In this document: one piece after another, positions 1-12,626 of the stretch
Layout: each line of letters opens with the position of its first letter
Position numbering within the stretch: position 1 is the stretch's first letter
DNA from: Hericium rajendrae
Taxonomy: Eukaryota; Basidiomycota; Agaricomycetes; Russulales; Hericiaceae
Assembly (NCBI GenBank): GCA_033439255.1
Contig: CM065879.1
Coordinates: 3,540,501-3,604,500 of the forward strand
Direction of reading: 5' to 3'
Length of the DNA: 64,000 nt
Notes under the pieces: generated by a model
Database searches by the model: none
What the model was told of the DNA's origin: nothing
What the model saw: the letters and a program-made list of their open reading frames with translations, nothing else
Position numbers and translations under genes: made by a program

Positions 1-594
1 CCAACTCTGGATCGATACTGCGCTTTTCCAAACCGTCGGATCTGAGTATCCGCTCCTATGATCGGCGTGGCAAAAGCCCTGCTAAGGATACTTGGTTTCA
101 GCGAGTGCCAAGTGACGACCTTCATCCATTGCGCGTTGTCCAAATTTCAGCACAAGACGGGAAAGCTGCACGCTTGGAGATCTTGGGTTCATTATCCGAG
201 TTGGATCATTCATAGGATGTAGCACGGCGAATTTAGTTATTGAGAAGTGCGCAGATTTATAACTGCAGCGCTACAGGGAGTAGGGTTGGTGAAGCTCCAT
301 CCTGTACTAAATAATTCCCAAATCGCAGGCCGTATGTACCTGAACATGGTGTATGAGCTACGTCGGTCCCATGTCGTTCTCATGAGATACGCAGTCCCAG
401 TCCAATCGGTGTCCTCCTGAACATTCGCAGCTTCAAGCGTACGTGAAAAATCGACGCTGAACAGACACGCATCTGAGGATCTTCGGCACATTAAAATAAT
501 TCTTTCTTCTGTTCATTTCTACAACAGTTTGATAGACTACAGGGCTACACATGCTTCACTTGTACACAGCCGTCCCCGATGTATGAATACATGT
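1..594. other. Left-edge intergenic stretch
   Basis: No coding region, RNA gene or repeat could be supported here. Short open frames exist on both strands but none shows a family motif or typical intron structure. It is the 3' flank of the malate dehydrogenase gene. Confidence 0.5.
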
Positions 595-2124
595 CTAGAG
601 CTTCGGCGCCTTGATGAAGTTGACGCCCTGATGGAAAGAAGAGATCAGCGGGTGTCTAACAAACGAAGTCAGCGGCACGTACCTTCTCGATGTTGCCAAC
701 GAGCTCGGGCACGGCAGCCTTGATGAGGGCCTGCTCGTGCTCGGCGATCTTTCCGAGAGGGTGGATCTTTGATACACCCTCAGGCTATACCGCATCGCGT
801 CAACTAATCAGCTGGAGTCGATATCGATTCGAGGACGGACGCACCCCAATCTCGACATTGCTCGAGAAAAACTCGAGATCCGCACCGATCTCCTTCTTGA
901 GCGCGTCGCCGCCGGCGGGGTCCGCGGTGAGGTGGACGTAGCTGGGCGTCACAATGCCCTTCTCGCCGGCCACGGCCCTCAGGACCTTCGTGGCGAACTC
1001 GGCGCCGGCGTAAGCCATGGAGAGCGTGGCGGAGCCAGCGCCATCCTTGGCCTTGACGACCTCGTCTCCACCAAACTGGATGCGGTTCACCAGCTTATCG
1101 CGCTCATCCGAAGAGAAGGACGAGGGCAGAGGGTGCGAGGCCTTCGAAAGAAGGGGGACAATCTGCATACGGTGAAGATACGCGTAAATACGCGTGCGTC
1201 GGACATTATGCATCTCGGAGGCTTACCGTAACGCCACTGTGGCCACCGACGACAGGCACGACGATTTCAGGCGCTTTGCTCAAATCGCCGAGCACCTCGG
1301 CCACGAATGTCGAGGCGCGGACAACATCGAGCGTGGTGACACCGAACAGCCTAAGAAGAGCGAAGGTGCTCCCGTAAATTAAAGCACATAGCTGGTGCAG
1401 AACGAACGCACTTCTTAGGGTCGAACACGCCGTGCTTCTTGAACACCTCGGCAACAATCGGAACGGTGGAGTTGACGGGGTTGGAGATGACAAGGACAAA
1501 GGCCTTGGGCGCGGTTGTCGCGATACCAGTTGCGAGATCGCGGACAATGCCAGCATTGATCTGACGTATATCGGGATGAGCAACGGATTTGGCAACGAGA
1601 GCCAATCTCACCTTGAACAAATCATCTCTTCATGCAAGAAGAACGTGATGAGCCTGATTGGCTGCTGCCGCTTCTAATAAGTAGCGTCAAGATGCTCACC
1701 TTGTCATCTTTAATATAAAGTCATCAGTATTGCAAGCCAAATAGCGGAGGTGGAGCCACTCACACCGGGCTTACGGGGGACACCAGCGGGAATCACGACG
1801 ATGTCCGCACCAGTCAGAGTCTTCTTGAGACCATCGTCAGGAGGCAGGTAACCCTCAACCTTTGCCGGAGTTGAGATGTGCGACAGGTCGGCGGCAACAC
1901 CAGGGGTATTGACGATATCGTAGAGTCCAAGCTAATGATGGATGACCTTCAGTAAAAATCGTCAACCTACTGAATTATAAACTCACCTCCGTTACGAGAG
2001 GGTTGGATTTAAGAAGCAGAGCCAACGGTTGGCCGATTCCACCTAATCGCGATGATCAGACGCGATCCGGGGCTTCACAGAGCTCAATCCTACCTGCAGC
2101 ACCGAGTACAACAGCTTTGGGCAT
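595..2124 (-). CDS. mdh: NAD-dependent malate dehydrogenase
   Basis: Oxidises malate to oxaloacetate with NAD (TCA cycle, malate shuttle or glyoxylate cycle). The start is ATG at 2124, giving [15 protein letters not shown], a Rossmann GxxGGIG motif with no extra mitochondrial presequence, so a cytosolic or peroxisomal form is likelier unless an upstream exon is missing. Readable exons give in order VPRKPG, MTRDDLFK (catalytic mobile loop), [31 protein letters not shown] (catalytic His) and the end VNFIKAPKL with stop at 595. About nine short introns are needed; one coding exon is only 8 nt (1700-1707). Total length of roughly 330 residues fits the family. All exons join in frame, unlike most genes in this window. 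It is divergent from the PPR gene across about 350 bp. Confidence 0.93.
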
Positions 2125-2478
2125 TATGAATGGTTAGAAAGATCTGAAAGACGAAAGTCAGGGATGGTGGGGAATACGGAAGATGACGGAGACGTACCAA
2201 GAGGACTGAGGAGTTTATATACTGGCAGGAGGACCGCCCAAAGTTACCCCGGAATCGTCAGTATCACGAGAACAAGCGCGCAGCGATTCGGCAATCGCCG
2301 AACACTGGGATACGTGCTCGCAACAAATGTCATTTTCGTTTCTCGAAGTCTCGGTTGCATGACCGTCGCGCTCGCCGTCCAGCATCACCACCTCCGACGA
2401 CCAGCTTTCGTACTCCGTGCACAGTTGTCGTAGTCGACCCATTGTCTTACGTCGCCGTCAACGTACGAGGCATATAAC
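2125..2478. promoter_or_regulatory. Shared upstream region of mdh and PPR gene
   Basis: About 354 bp separate two divergent starts, so this must contain both promoters or a bidirectional one. No convincing TATA box was seen for either gene, apart from a weak tatactgg at 2217. No further gene was found. Confidence 0.4.
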
Positions 2479-5447
2479 ATGGTCAGACGATCACCTTTAC
2501 CTCCCGGTCTGCTGGATTTCACATGGAAAGCAGCAACGGAGCTCGGCCTCTCGCAGGCGGCAAAGACAAGCTCAGCAAGACCTCTTTGCTTTCATGCTAT
2601 CAGGAGGAGGATGCATCAAGCCGTGATGGCCTCGGCACCTTCTCCTCTCGAGCCGTTCGCTCTTGCTGATGCTCAGACGAGGTGCGCAATCTTAAGAGTC
2701 TTCTCGAACCGCGTCCTAATGATTCTTTCAGTCCCAGATCACGGAGACTTCCTGGAGGTTCTTTGGCAGTACGAGATGGTGAGGCTAATACGCCAGCTGG
2801 AGAGTTGTCGCGTCGCGTAGAGGCGTTGGTAAATATTGCTTCTGTCGAGGTGAGTTGGCTTCAGTTTCATGCCTGCGTAGTATCTTGACATAACATGTTT
2901 TCCCCCATTTGAAGACGTCTGCGGTGATACCAGAATTTACCGAGGAAGATCTTCTGGCATTTTACGAAGACGTCCTTGCGCTTCCTGAGACCCAGGAGCC
3001 CGAGACGAATGCACCAGTCGAGGCCTCTCAGCAGGCCTTGGATTGGGAGGCCATTGAAGCCGTTTCTATGAGGCTTGTTCCGGACACTACTACGTCGGAT
3101 TCAAGGGCGGCCACACTGTCAAAATCTTTGCTGCAACGTCGGCAGGCTTCAGACAACTCTTCTCAACCTGTTATGGAACTTGATAGCGATTCAGACCCGG
3201 GTCAAATAGATATCATGGCCCTTCCACCACATCGGAGAGTACTTCATCGCCTGAGAAGTATCGTGCCGAGGCTGGAGAGTGTCAGGAGACCATTGAAGCC
3301 GATGTTTGGGGTGCAAGCTGACGAGCCTGTTCGTGCAGCAGTATTGTCAGAGAACGAATGGAGTTCGCTTGTTCGTGTCAGCGTAAGTGTCAGAATTTCT
3401 CGCTTCCACCAACCTCTATATTTAAGTATTCCGTGTTTCCCAGCTTCGAGCACAAGATCCAGACTCAGCAGAGGAAACGCTGGATCTCATGAGGGTAAGT
3501 CTAAGATATTCCGCCATCCAAGTCGATATTCATTGAGAATTTTAGCGAGCCGGGTTCGTTCCTGCAGAGACTTCTCTTGATGCTATCATGGACTATTACG
3601 CTGAACATGGCGATGCCCCCCGAACAGAGCGATTTATCCAAAGATTTGTGACCGGTCAGTACCTTCAGTCGTGGTTCAGCATGAGACTTATGACCATACT
3701 TTAGCCGAGCCTACCGAGCGCCAAAGACATCTACATATCAAAGCATATCGCACATCCGTACCCTCAGGGACTGTGCCTACGCGCGCCCTGGAATTGCTGC
3801 ATCGCTATGAAACCCAATCCCTTCCGGCACCAATGACGACCTACAGCAGTCTCATCACATCCCTCTTCTCTGTTCGCTCGTCTCTTGCACATGCGCAGGC
3901 ATGGGATCTCTTCGCCCACATGCGTTATGTCGCCCACCCGAATCCAGATGCGCTGCTTTATACCCTTATGATTCGCGCCTGCGCATCCTCCAATTCTGGC
4001 TCAGCAGAACCTGAACGTGCATTGGATCTGTTCACAGAAATGACTGTAGACCATCGCATTCCACCGACAGCCGGGGCCTACTCCGCTGTCATCCTCGCCT
4101 GCGCGCGATCGGGCTCAAAGGGTTACATCAATGAAGCTTTCCGTCTGGCAAAAGAAATGCTCGACTCGCATCGGGATGCAAGTGGCCGGCCAGCCTTCCC
4201 TCCCGAGGGCCGGACTTTCGCAGCGCTGCTTGAAGGTGCCAAGCGTATCGGCGACCTCGCACGCGCCCGGTGGATATTGGCCGAACTTGTTAGGGCGATG
4301 CAGCAAGGTTCAACTTCTGGAGCAGGGCATCAAGAAGCAATGATAGACGAGCAAATCATGATGCATGTGTTCCATGCATATGCGGCATATCGTCCCCCAT
4401 TCAAACCCTCAACAGCGCCGATAGTCGACCGCAATGGTTCCCATTCTCAGAGCCATGTGGTTCCACAGGACCATGTCGGAGACTCTTCATCCTCGTCGAC
4501 TGCATCTGAGACTCCCCATCCTTCAAATGCCCTGTCAAGGCTGATTCTGATCCGAGCTTCAAGCACTTGCCACCTCAGAGCCGTGCGGACCTGATCCACG
4601 AAGCGAAAACACTTTTCGCTCGCATCGTAGAGGATTCCTCTCGCACGGCGTCTGACACTGCAGGCCTTCCTGATTTTGATACACCCCTTTCCCCGTTCCG
4701 AGACGTCCATCTGACGACACAGCTCGTCAACTCATACCTTTCTATTCATTACGCGCACTCCCCGCTCGATACCAGCCATGATCTGTTTGTTACCATATTC
4801 TCCGACCTCGGCATGCCGAAGAACGCCCGTTCTTTCGTAGATGCCCTCGAGCGATGCGCTATCGCCCAGCGCGGCCATGAGCGCGACATAGCCGTGTCGT
4901 TCGCGGGCGCAATGTGGGCGGAGTGGCTGAGCCTTGAAAACAGCTCGCGGCTACCAAACGCACGCCCACTCGACCCAGACTCGTCGAACGCGCGCACGCG
5001 GCCATGATCCGGACTATGGCGCTGTGAGTGCAAATTTTTATCATGCACGTTGTGGATCACTGATGCTCGTTACACAGCACGCACCAGCTCGATCGCGCAC
5101 TGGAGCATCTCAAGGACTTCGTGTCGCGTTATCCGCCCACAGCAGTCCGCCAACCGACCGTTCTTCCCGCGATGCGGTCGACGCGTACCGTGCTTGTTGG
5201 TGCACGCCCGCTTATCCGTCTCAGCTCCGCCACGGAAGTGCCGGATGATACCGTGCCGCCGGTGATTGGGTTTACGGACCTGGAGATTCTTCACCACCGC
5301 CTCGTGGCGGCAGGCAGAAGGGACGGGATCGGGTATGTGAAGTATGTCTGCAAGGCGTACGCAGGCGCCTTGCGGAGGCGGCGGAACGATACCTTGCAGA
5401 GAGGAGTCATCGCGGATGAAAAGGCCGAGAAAGATGAGAAGGATTAA
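2479..5447 (+). CDS. Pentatricopeptide-repeat protein, probably mitochondrial
   Basis: PPR proteins bind organellar RNA. Helical-hairpin repeats are visible around 3840-4310: TYSSLITSLFSV, DALLYTLMIRACAS, AYSAVILACARSG, TFAALLEGAKRIGDLARAR. The start at 2479 (MVRRSPLPPG, basic N-terminus) was chosen because its frame joins cleanly through an intron at 2682-2731 to the next exon. Further introns lie at 2850-2914, about 3381-3441, 3495-3545, 3655-3704 and 5022-5079. The C-terminus ends in a charged EKAEKDEKD tail. Two reading-frame breaks occur without splice sites, near 4510-4560 and near 4935 (an A-run), so the exon from 3705 to 5021 is not open as given. RNA target is unknown. Confidence 0.72.
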
Positions 5448-5555
5448 ACCACATTTATTAAGTACGTTCACAGGAGATGCAGCATTGCATCTACTAACCA
5501 TCCTCGCATCCATCATATCTACATCAATTTACGCTAAAATGTATAATGCTCTATA

Positions 5556-7202
5556 TTACGGTACATTCGGTGATTGTTCTCGCTGCCAATTACGATCACT
5601 ATCCCAGTTCACCTGCGACACCACTGTCTTCAGCTTCTCGACGGCGGCCTCTTCAATTCCGTCCCCACATATCCACAACTTCTCCAATTTCAGCGAGCGG
5701 CAGGCCCGCTGGGTCAGGATCTCCACCAGGATGTCCGACGGGGCTCTGAGGTTCGGGCGCGGGTAAATCCCATACAGCTCGACGTCCACCACATGCAAAG
5801 AGCGCAGCTCGGGGTACTCCGCCGCGCACGCCGCGAAGAGCGCCTCCATCGTGCTCCAATCGCGAATGTGGATCGCCTGGAGCCGCACGAGGCGGCCAAA
5901 GCACGCGGCCCAGTCGATGGGGGTCGTTGAGCCGAGTACGGCGGGTGCATGACGAGCGTCCGGACGTCCTGCACTGGCACCGTGGCCATGAACTTCGCGA
6001 TGAGCGGGATCTCGAGGCGCTCGCCCAGCGTCTCGGTCCACCAGAAGCGGCAGGAGACGACCGGGTCTGCCGCGGGACGCGGCCACTCGTACGTGTCCGC
6101 CAGGGGGACGCCGCTCCACCCCTCGATGTGCAGGCCAAAGGCGGTGTCGAGGTCGCCGATGCGGACGCAGTGCAGAGGCGTGTCGGGGCCGTGAGGTCGG
6201 CTTGTGCCGTTTACGATCTGCGGGAGATCTTCTCGAATATGCCCTCCAGATCCAATGCGCCCGGGACCTCGATCTGGCATTTGAGCGAGAGAGAGGTGAG
6301 GGCCGGCATGGAGAGCCGGTTCATGAACTCGTCGCATTCGATAGCGCGGCCTGTCAGACACAGGCGCGATAGCGAGGGAGGAGGATGGTGGGCTGTGCAG
6401 GCAATGGAAAAGTCAAGTCCTGGGACGTGGGATGCACCCAAGGCAGGGCATCGAGCGCAAGACTCTCGAGCTTTGTCATGCCGGACAGTGCATTGAGGAG
6501 GGTTCCGTTGGTCGGCCGTTCAAATCGGTAAGTTCCCAATCACCGTGAGAGAGACCAGGTTCTGCGATAAGAACGGCGAGTCCCAGGCAACGTCGCAATT
6601 CCAAAGCGTTACGTGGCGCAGGAGCGGGGAACCTCTCCAGCGAAAATATTAGGAGGAATTATCATCTGTGGACCGCTCTGGGAAGTAAGAGACAGGCTGG
6701 ATAGCAGCGGTGCTTGTTTTGCATTCAGCTGAGCCATTAATTCCTGGAGCACCTCCCAGTGGCCGACAAGGTTCAGCTCGCCGGCGCGATGTAGCTGCTC
6801 AAGTGCCAGCTTCACCGTAGGTAAAAATTCCGAGAGGCGTGCTGTGGTATCATTGGGGAATGGCGATACGACGTCGAGGATCAGAGGTGCGTTTCTGGAC
6901 CGTCGCAACATCTCCTGCGTCCAATACTTGTGGATCACGACGTGGACCCACAAAGTAGGGAGTTCCAGAGCTATATGGCGCCACCGGCGACAGACATAGG
7001 TGACATTGAGCCAGCTCGGAACAAAGTATTCTTTCTGCCGCAATATTTTTACGGCTGCTCTTTGCTTGGTCTGGTAGTAGAAGAAAACTAAGGCCATAAG
7101 CTCTGCGGAAGGCGGAAGATGGGCGCGAATGAATTCTTGTATTCTCGCAGAGTAGTCAGCTCGTGCACGAGTGATTCGATACGCTCGTCGATTGTCTGAC
7201 AT
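5556..7202 (-). CDS. F-box / leucine-rich-like protein
   Basis: The N-terminus (start ATG 7202) carries the basidiomycete F-box signature VCRRWRHIALELPTLWV around residues 65-85, expected to bind Skp1 in an SCF ubiquitin ligase. Downstream are LRR-like blocks such as LLSSLSLTSQSG, LRHVTLWNCDV, LVSLTVIGNLP, MTKLESLALDALPW, PALTSLSLKC, LQAIHIRDWSTMEALF and ELRSLHVVDVEL. The stop is at 5556. The frame changes near 6625, where a CCCC run on the coding strand sits between VP and LRHVTLW, and again between later blocks; part of this may be introns. The target substrate is unknown. It is convergent with the PPR gene, about 110 bp away. Confidence 0.7.
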
Positions 7203-7823
7203 CCTGCTACTATGGCTGTAGGCGGCGGCGACCTATGGAGCATACACATTGAAGGCGCATTAGTTTATTCAAGTCGTCTGGAATATTTTCACTCATACCC
7301 GTTATCCTCGGACTTCGACATGGCACCTCGAGCTTTGCAAGGTTTGTCGTCGTTCTTGAGCGAGATATAGGGGGCGAAGAGCTCGAAGGTAATGAAAGAC
7401 TATGGTTGCCTCCCTTGACGAGCGTGTTGGTCGGCATTTGTTGGTTACAACGTGTCTGACTGACGCATAGGATATGTCGTGAACAGTATCAAGGCGATCC
7501 ATCCTCGATTTATCCTCGATCCTCCTGCCCAAATGCGGAAACCACTGTAGTTATGTGGTCATGTGTGTCTCTTAGCTCCGTATGTCTTCCTTTCTTCCCA
7601 GAACCTCGAGGCCAAAGTCAAGGAAGCTTTAATCCGCCGCAAGCCTTCGGTCTTTAGAACCACCTCTCTCGTGTAATAAGACATCAAGCGGCCATGCTGG
7701 CAACATTCTTGACGGCAGTTTGGGTAGTAAATGCCATTTTCAGACAAGCAACAGACCACGGGCGTCGAGAGGACCCTGGACAACTGTTATCCACATACCA
7801 GACAGCATTTCACACCCTACTAT
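7203..7823. other. Intergenic between F-box gene and hexosaminidase
   Basis: The short open frames here (for example 7210-7437 and 7302-7532 on the minus strand) show no recognisable motif or splice pattern. The right part is the 3' flank of the hexosaminidase; the left part should hold the F-box promoter, but no clear TATA element was seen. Confidence 0.4.
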
Positions 7824-10135
7824 CTAAGCATTCAAGTCGCAAAGATTTGGCCTCAAAGCGCACCATTGAGGCTGGAGGGGAATTGCATTCACTCCACGCT
7901 GCACCATCCTGTACGCCACATCATGCAGGCGTGGAAGGGCAGACGTCACATTTCCTCCTGGGCCCGACCAAAATATCTCGGCGCCAGCTGCTGCTCGAGG
8001 CCATGTAATGGGGTCCAAATTGGATGCTGACGATTGTTCAGTCCACAGTTGGTGTTGGCCTTGCCAAGCAAACGATGCGTTATCTCCGGGAAATCGAAGA
8101 GAACCCTAGGCGACATACCTCCCACGACGAGACGAGCCTCGTCTTGCGTAAGATTGACCAGCGGATCCGCGGAATATGACTGCAGGGATAGTGAGTAATG
8201 TTCTTTATATTAAGGATACAGCGTGCAAACCTTCTGCCAGGTCTTGAATGGATCACACCAGCTCACACTTCAATAGCATATACTGAGTTCCATCAAGAAC
8301 AGACTCAGACAAAAAATCGGCACCAACCTGTCTACATCGTCTCCAAGAAAGTCACCCGCGCCACAGTCCTGACGATACGTATAAGTCAACATCAATTCAC
8401 CGATCTGTAATCAAGTCTTACCAAGAACATGTAGTCAGAGGCTGCGAAGATCGCACGGAAGCCTTTCTGAACGACAATCGGGATGTCCTCGGACGACTTC
8501 CACACACTATACGCATGACAATCTGTCAATGACCGATCGAGCGAGCAAGATGGGGTGTCACAAACATAATAATGGTTTCATTGGAAATGGTCAGATTATT
8601 TCCTAAGACCATCTCTAATGGCGTAAAAAAAATCTCATCAGAACGGTGACAAATTCAGCGCGCAGTCGGTTTACCTTCGGAGATTAGAGGCGTCTTGCCG
8701 GCATTGAGCAAAGCACTCTGCGTAAGTTGGACGAAAGCGTTGAGCGACTCGTTGAGGCCTAGCCCGGTGGAGTTCCAGTATTCTTGCATCTGGGGGTCCT
8801 CGGCATAGCAAGGTGTGTTGACTTCATCGCCGCCTAGGCTTATCATGGTTGAAGGGAACATTTTCGCGACCTCAGAGAAAATGCCCGCGGTGAAGTTTGC
8901 GGTCGAGGGAAGAAGACGCAATTGTCCAGACGGGGGCTCTGACGAGCAGTAAGTTTATGGCAGACGATCGTTCCTTGGTGAATCTTACCCTCCGCATATT
9001 TTGACCATGGACTGAATACCGGGCAAGCGACATGTTCTGGGTGTGATTCAGCTATAATGGCTGTGTGACCTGGCGTATCTATTTCCTAAAGAAGCCAGTT
9101 AGCCTCCGATCTTTTAGCGTAACGACTGTCAACACTCACCACGACAACATCAATCCCGCGCTGTCATGAAACCGCATGAGTGTTACGGGATTCCTTGCCT
9201 GTTAATAATGACTCACCGCAGCGGCGTACAACGTAAGTTCCTTCACATCGCTCGGCGTATAGATGGAATCGGACGAATATGCGCCCTTCTCGGCAATCTC
9301 CTCAAAGCCAGGGATTTGAAGAGGGAAGCTCTGGCTGTCCACAACGTGCCAATGGAATGAGCTCATCTAGTTCTTCATTGGAAGATGGACATGTTGCGGC
9401 AGACACAATTCGCACCTTCACCCAGCTCATCGCGTCAAACGTTCGTTTGATGTCATCGATTGGTATACTTGGACAAAAGTCAGGAATCAAGATAAATAGT
9501 AGCTCTCACAGATACTGACAAGTTTCGACAGGTGTCGAGCATCAGGCCCCGCCACGGCTGTTCGAGGATCGTCAACTGGCCAAATGCTGTACGTAAAGGC
9601 TGGGACTCACGAAGGCGGGAGCATCCTCAATATGGACAGGCGCACCGAGAGTGTAGGTCTTCCCATCGTGGTAATACCACAGCTGTCCGAAAGTCGTCAA
9701 CCCTCTGAACAACCCCAGCGTCGAATTCGCGGACAAAGTTGCGTGGGAGCCGCCGGTTGGGATGTCTAGAACATATGCCTCGTCACGGTCCTCCAATGGA
9801 AGAAGTGCGTCTTCCGAGATAGATCGGACAGCGCGATTACCGCTCAAGCTCAATACCAGTCCCGAGAGCTGCTTTGCTCCAGAAATCACGGCTTCATCTG
9901 CAGCACCGCGGCCGACGACAAGGCGTTCCAATCTGTCTTTCTCAAGATAGGACTTGGTGCGAGATACGGCATCGACGAGGTCGCTGGGCGCGTTGTGGAT
10001 TGACAACGTGATGGTGAAGTCACTAGAGAGAAGCAAAGGTGTCGTTCCCTGCTGGAGCTGGCGCGGAAGAGGCCAAAGGGCTACCGCCGCATAGGCATAG
10101 CAGGCGAAGACCAAGAAAATTTGACCAAATATCAT
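7824..10135 (-). CDS. Secreted GH20 beta-N-acetylhexosaminidase
   Basis: Cleaves terminal GlcNAc from chitin oligomers and cell-wall glycans. The start ATG at 10135 gives signal peptide MIFGQIFLVFACYAYA, then the N-terminal zincin-like domain (ALWPLPRQLQQG ... NSTLGLFRGLTTFGQL). The catalytic barrel shows VDDIKRTFDAMSW, RGIDVVVEIDTPGH and the GH20 Asp-Glu pair in SLGGDEVNTPCY. The C-terminus reads LHDVAYRMVQRGVNAIPL and ends CDLNA at 7824. Many 50-70 bp introns split the gene. The length is compatible with about 550 residues. Some exon junctions around 8400-9560 were not all resolved. It lies in the same orientation as the thaumatin-like gene and shares a diverged upstream block with it, suggesting joint control in wall remodelling or chitin use (inference). 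Confidence 0.9.
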
Positions 10136-11019
10136 GCTGGGGGGAGCAAAAAGCCACCAAAGGTGCAGCTGTCCGCTGGCGACCTGGGGCTCGTAGATAA
10201 AGACAGCCCTCGTACCTTAAGCGGCCTCTGAGCAACTTCGCGAACCTGAGCATCGAGGTCGACGTTGTCTTCTGGCTGCTACCGCTCCTCATGATGCGGC
10301 AAGGTGACGGCGCGATCGGGAAAGGAGATAAGAGTTTACGCTCCCGACAAGCGCTTCGATGCCTACCTAGCCATCCGGGCCGCCGGTAAGGGGTCAGAAG
10401 CTCTCAGAAGATCGAGCACATGTCAGCGAGTCCACGCGAAAAGGTCCATTTTAGGTTGTTACCAGTGACCTCAGTAGATAGACAGGCTATAGCTCAGTTG
10501 TGAGCATGTGTGCAGTATCTGGAGCAACTGAGCGATACAGTAAAATGAAAATGATGTCTCTGCACGGAGTAAGAGGGCCGTGAAGCAGAGAAAACTGGGC
10601 GTCATCCGCTGTCATCCGTGAGAACGATGCTTGTGAGATGCCGTAGGCATACGTATTAGCGTATAGGCACAGTGATACGAGACGGACGATATGCATCACA
10701 CACATTTGTACCTACAGTCTAGACATGGGGGCAACCTTAAATAGACTATAAACTTGGAAAAAAAAAAAAAAAAAATAAGCGTATAGGACAGTAACCCGCA
10801 CCCTAATACTCACAAGAATGTTCCGCATTCTCAGTGAGTGATCAAACCAACTCAGAACGATAATCGGTAGTGTCACCATCCTACAAATCGACCAAGGAAG
10901 ACTACGAGGAGATGTTGGGATAACATTCGTAAATCACGTATTGTACAATTCCACGAAATAAAATCCAGATCCAATCACTGATCCGGAAGCAATATCTTCG
11001 TCACCAGGAGCCATGTCGC
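10136..11019. other. Intergenic, upstream of hexosaminidase
   Basis: No gene was found. It contains an A18 run at 10758-10775 and, at 10278-10445, a block similar to the upstream region of the neighbouring thaumatin-like gene. The right end is the 3' flank of that gene. Confidence 0.5.
10278..10445. repeat. Diverged upstream block, copy 1
   Basis: Pieces such as ccgctcctcatg, gggaaaggagataagag, caagcgcttc, gtcagaag and gagcacatg recur in the same order at 12627-12912. This copy starts about 140 bp upstream of the hexosaminidase start codon. Similarity was judged by eye. Confidence 0.5.
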
Positions 11020-12409
11020 TCACGGGCAGAAAGTCAGAGTGTAATCGGCATTGAGACCCGAATTGCAGGTCCAGATAGCAGTGCCGCTGCTTTCGTCGTA
11101 GGCGTAGGCATATGAGTTCGGGCAGTTCCCCTCTGTCGAGGGAGACGGACGTATGAGACATGTGAACCGAAAAGAAAACAATGAAGACACGCACTGAAGT
11201 AGCTGTAATAGGCCACACCGGACGGCGGGCATGTCTGAGGAGTGGAGAACGACCCGCTGCAACAGTTCGGAGAATTGCCTATGGGTGACTGATTGGTTGA
11301 TCCACTAGAGGTGAAATGAGACAGCCATGCATACCAGGGTTTCCGTCCAAATTGGCACTGCAAGCGCTCTTACATCCCACAGGGAAGCCCGTCGAGTCGA
11401 AGGGTCCTTTCAACGGATCGGGGCCTGCACACGGACAAAAGCATGAGATAACTCCTCAAACCAGCATGGCGGATTAAGGTGCTCACAGTTGGGGCCAAGA
11501 TCGACAGCACAGTCGGCGACGGGGCAACCCTGGTTGTTTGTGATCGACATGGGCAGATTGTAGCCATCGACAAGAGAAACTGGCATTGCGCACGTGTGTC
11601 AGGGCGACACGATAAGTATGTCGGATCTGAAAGCAACTATACCATCATAGAAGTCTTGATTTCCATCACCCTGGAGCGTCCATTCAGCTACGGTTGCGGG
11701 TGGGACGCCCTATGGAAAGTGGCACGAGAACGTAATGTCGACGAACGCACGATCAAGCATTTCATGGGAAAAAAGAACATATGAAAGGTATTCAGTGGGC
11801 TTCTCAAGATATGACAAGATATGAAAATAGGTAGACGTACCGTGCCCGTGTGCGGGTCACAAAGCAAACCACCGTTGCATCCACCATCGAGACAGGAGTT
11901 GGGTCCCGGGTTGGTGCTGAAGTCACAGTCCCTTCGGGCCTTTGGAGTGGCGTAAGTCGATGAGAAAAATCTTGTGAAAAGGTGACGAAACATACCCAGA
12001 TACGCCCAGCCTTCCAGTTGTCCGGGACATAGAATGAGACAGCTGTGTACGCCCCTGCTTCCCAGCTGTGAAAATCCATAGGTTAGCCCTTGCATGGTGA
12101 TTTCTAGCATTATGTGAATGAATATACCCGGTCTGGTACGCTGGGACGTTAGGTGCGACATTGAGGTCCGTGAACATCTTGAACACGTTCAATCAGCAAA
12201 TAATGATCGTCCATCGAATCCTAAACATACCGCAGGCCTGCCATGATACGTGGCCCGGACATATGAACCTAGTCAGTTGAAGAAAATTGACAAGCGAAAA
12301 ATGCGCACCATATCGTGAATGGACACGCGTTGTAGACGGTGAAGGTGCGTGCAGCCGCCTTCTGCGCCAGGGATGCCCCCAAAATCAACACAAATTTCAG
12401 AGACAGCAT
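11020..12409 (-). CDS. Secreted thaumatin-like protein (GH152-type)
   Basis: Fungal thaumatin-like proteins bind or hydrolyse beta-1,3-glucan and act in cell-wall turnover or antagonism. The start ATG at 12409 gives signal peptide MLSLKFVLILGASLAQ and then FTVYNACPFTIW, the typical first strand. Later exons give DNWKAGRIW, RRDCDFSTNPGPNSCLDGGC with LLCDPHTGT, PATVAEWTLQGDGNQDFYDV (the DFYDVS signature), PNCCSGSFSTPQTCPPSG and SYAYAYDESSGTAIWTC, ending YTLTFCP at 11020. The Cys-rich pattern and acidic cleft signatures fit the family. About seven short introns interrupt it. A TATA box lies about 120 bp upstream of the start codon. Confidence 0.9.
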
Positions 12410-12526
12410 CGTCAATATCAGAAACTGAGCAATCTGTTAAGCTCAGTCGAAGTCAGGGGGAAAGAAAGTTCACCTCAGTTGCAGCCGGAGGGGAGGAATG
12501 ACTGAGGAAGATGAACCGCAGCCTGC

Positions 12527-12535
12527 AATTTATAG
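12527..12535 (-). promoter_or_regulatory. TATA box of thaumatin-like gene
   Basis: On the minus strand this reads ctataaatt, 118-126 bp upstream of the ATG at 12409, and is the only good TATA match in the vicinity. Confidence 0.55.
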
Positions 12536-12626
12536 ACAGGACATCATGTCAGTACGGTAGCAGCGGCCCAAATTCGGATCATATGGGGCGACTCTTGTCT
12601 CCCATCGGAACCACAACGTCTTTTGG

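Noticed and set aside
595-606. C-terminal PKL of malate dehydrogenase as a peroxisomal PTS1
   Set aside because: PKL departs from the S/A/C-K/R/H-L consensus at the first position; localisation left open.
10758-10775. A18 run as the tail of a retroposed transcript
   Set aside because: No intronless gene copy precedes it and no flanking target duplication was seen.
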